Assembly (NCBI GenBank): GCA_040757115.1
Contig: JBFLYA010000143.1
Coordinates: 1 to 9,579 of the forward strand
Reading direction: 5' to 3'
Length of the DNA stretch: 9,579 nt
DNA from: a bacterium
Lineage (GTDB): Bacteria; UBA9089; CG2-30-40-21; SBAY01
The stretch's first letter is position 1, and each line of letters opens with the position of its first letter. Of the stretch, positions 9,417 through 9,579 are shown one piece after another. The notes under the pieces were generated by a model that worked only from the letters and a program-made list of their open reading frames with translations, was not told the origin of the DNA and made no database searches. The translations under genes were made by a program, and so were the position numbers.

Positions 9417-9579
9417 ATGTATATTATCGGCAATTTGGTGGAAGAAATTAAAGTTCAAGATGAAGTTAAGGTAGCATATTGTACTAAATGTGGATCGACT
9501 TTTGTTGGAGAGAACAGAATCTATACACGGAATGTCAAACAAGGCAAATTCCAGGGTGGAGAAATAGCAAAAGAGGAGG
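9417..9579 (+). CDS. unknown small protein with CxxC, N-terminal part (runs off window)
   Basis: At least 54 residues: it starts MYIIGNLVEEIKVQDEVKVA, then YCTKCGSTFVGENR with one CxxC pair (about residues 22-25), then basic and polar residues up to the window edge. A single CxxC in a short strand-rich context suggests half of a zinc-ribbon or rubredoxin-like knuckle, but the second half is not seen. The ATG at 9417 is 11 nt after AAGGAGG; an in-frame ATG at 9408 is only 2 nt from it and less likely. It lies on the opposite strand to the backbone genes and just beyond a truncated IS. I do not recognise the family. Confidence 0.55.
   Translation, partial: MYIIGNLVEEIKVQDEVKVAYCTKCGSTFVGENRIYTRNVKQGKFQGGEIAKEE

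Overview
The window looks like a chromosomal segment of an uncultivated, low-G+C bacterium. It has six intact backbone genes, all on the minus strand, separated by long spacers packed with short-period repeats. It then enters an accessory zone with integron-type cassette remnants and a broken IS110-type insertion sequence. The taxon cannot be fixed from sequence alone. Gene content (NIL-ferredoxin, DUF3795, Gx transporter, ApbE, AmmeMemoRadiSam-type radical SAM enzyme, GT39) and repeat-laden spacers suggest an anaerobic candidate-phylum bacterium; this is a weak inference.

Backbone, right to left in reading direction: a GT39-like membrane glycosyltransferase (5065-6912), a radical SAM protein of the AmmeMemoRadiSam type (4064-5062) and an ApbE flavin transferase lipoprotein (3058-4080). 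These are 2 nt apart and then overlap by 17 nt, so they form one operon. A consensus sigma70-like promoter lies 6 nt before the first ATG and predicts a leaderless mRNA. Further along are a Gx/Hpre_diP_synt_I transporter (2094-2648), a frameshifted GxxExxY fragment framed by inverted repeats (1889-2003), a Cys-rich DUF3795 protein (1260-1787) and a NIL-domain 2[4Fe-4S] ferredoxin (484-891). Gx, ApbE and the ferredoxin suggest flavin- and iron-sulphur-based redox physiology.

Spacers: the intergenic regions at 1-483, 901-1259, 1788-2093, 2649-3057 and 6913-7220 hold recurring modules. These are a 12-bp edge motif GTAACYGTTCAG, a ~150-bp duplicated element with ends ACCTGTGCGRTTA, a 65-bp twin-hairpin element in two copies, 9-nt-period arrays and 7-nt-period arrays arranged as inverted pairs.

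Accessory zone (7221-8700): a MntA-type nucleotidyltransferase, a very small basic ORF and two small membrane proteins (one DUF6804-like) lie in one orientation. They are separated by attC sites or attC remnants carrying RYYYAAC/GTTRRRY core motifs. No integrase is visible, so this resembles a CALIN (attC cluster lacking an integrase). The outermost attC is broken at about 8700, where an IS110-like left end begins: promoter, highly structured candidate bridge RNA, then the first ~60 codons of a DEDD transposase. Beyond it a different small gene starts (9417) and runs off the window, preceded by nested inverted repeats.
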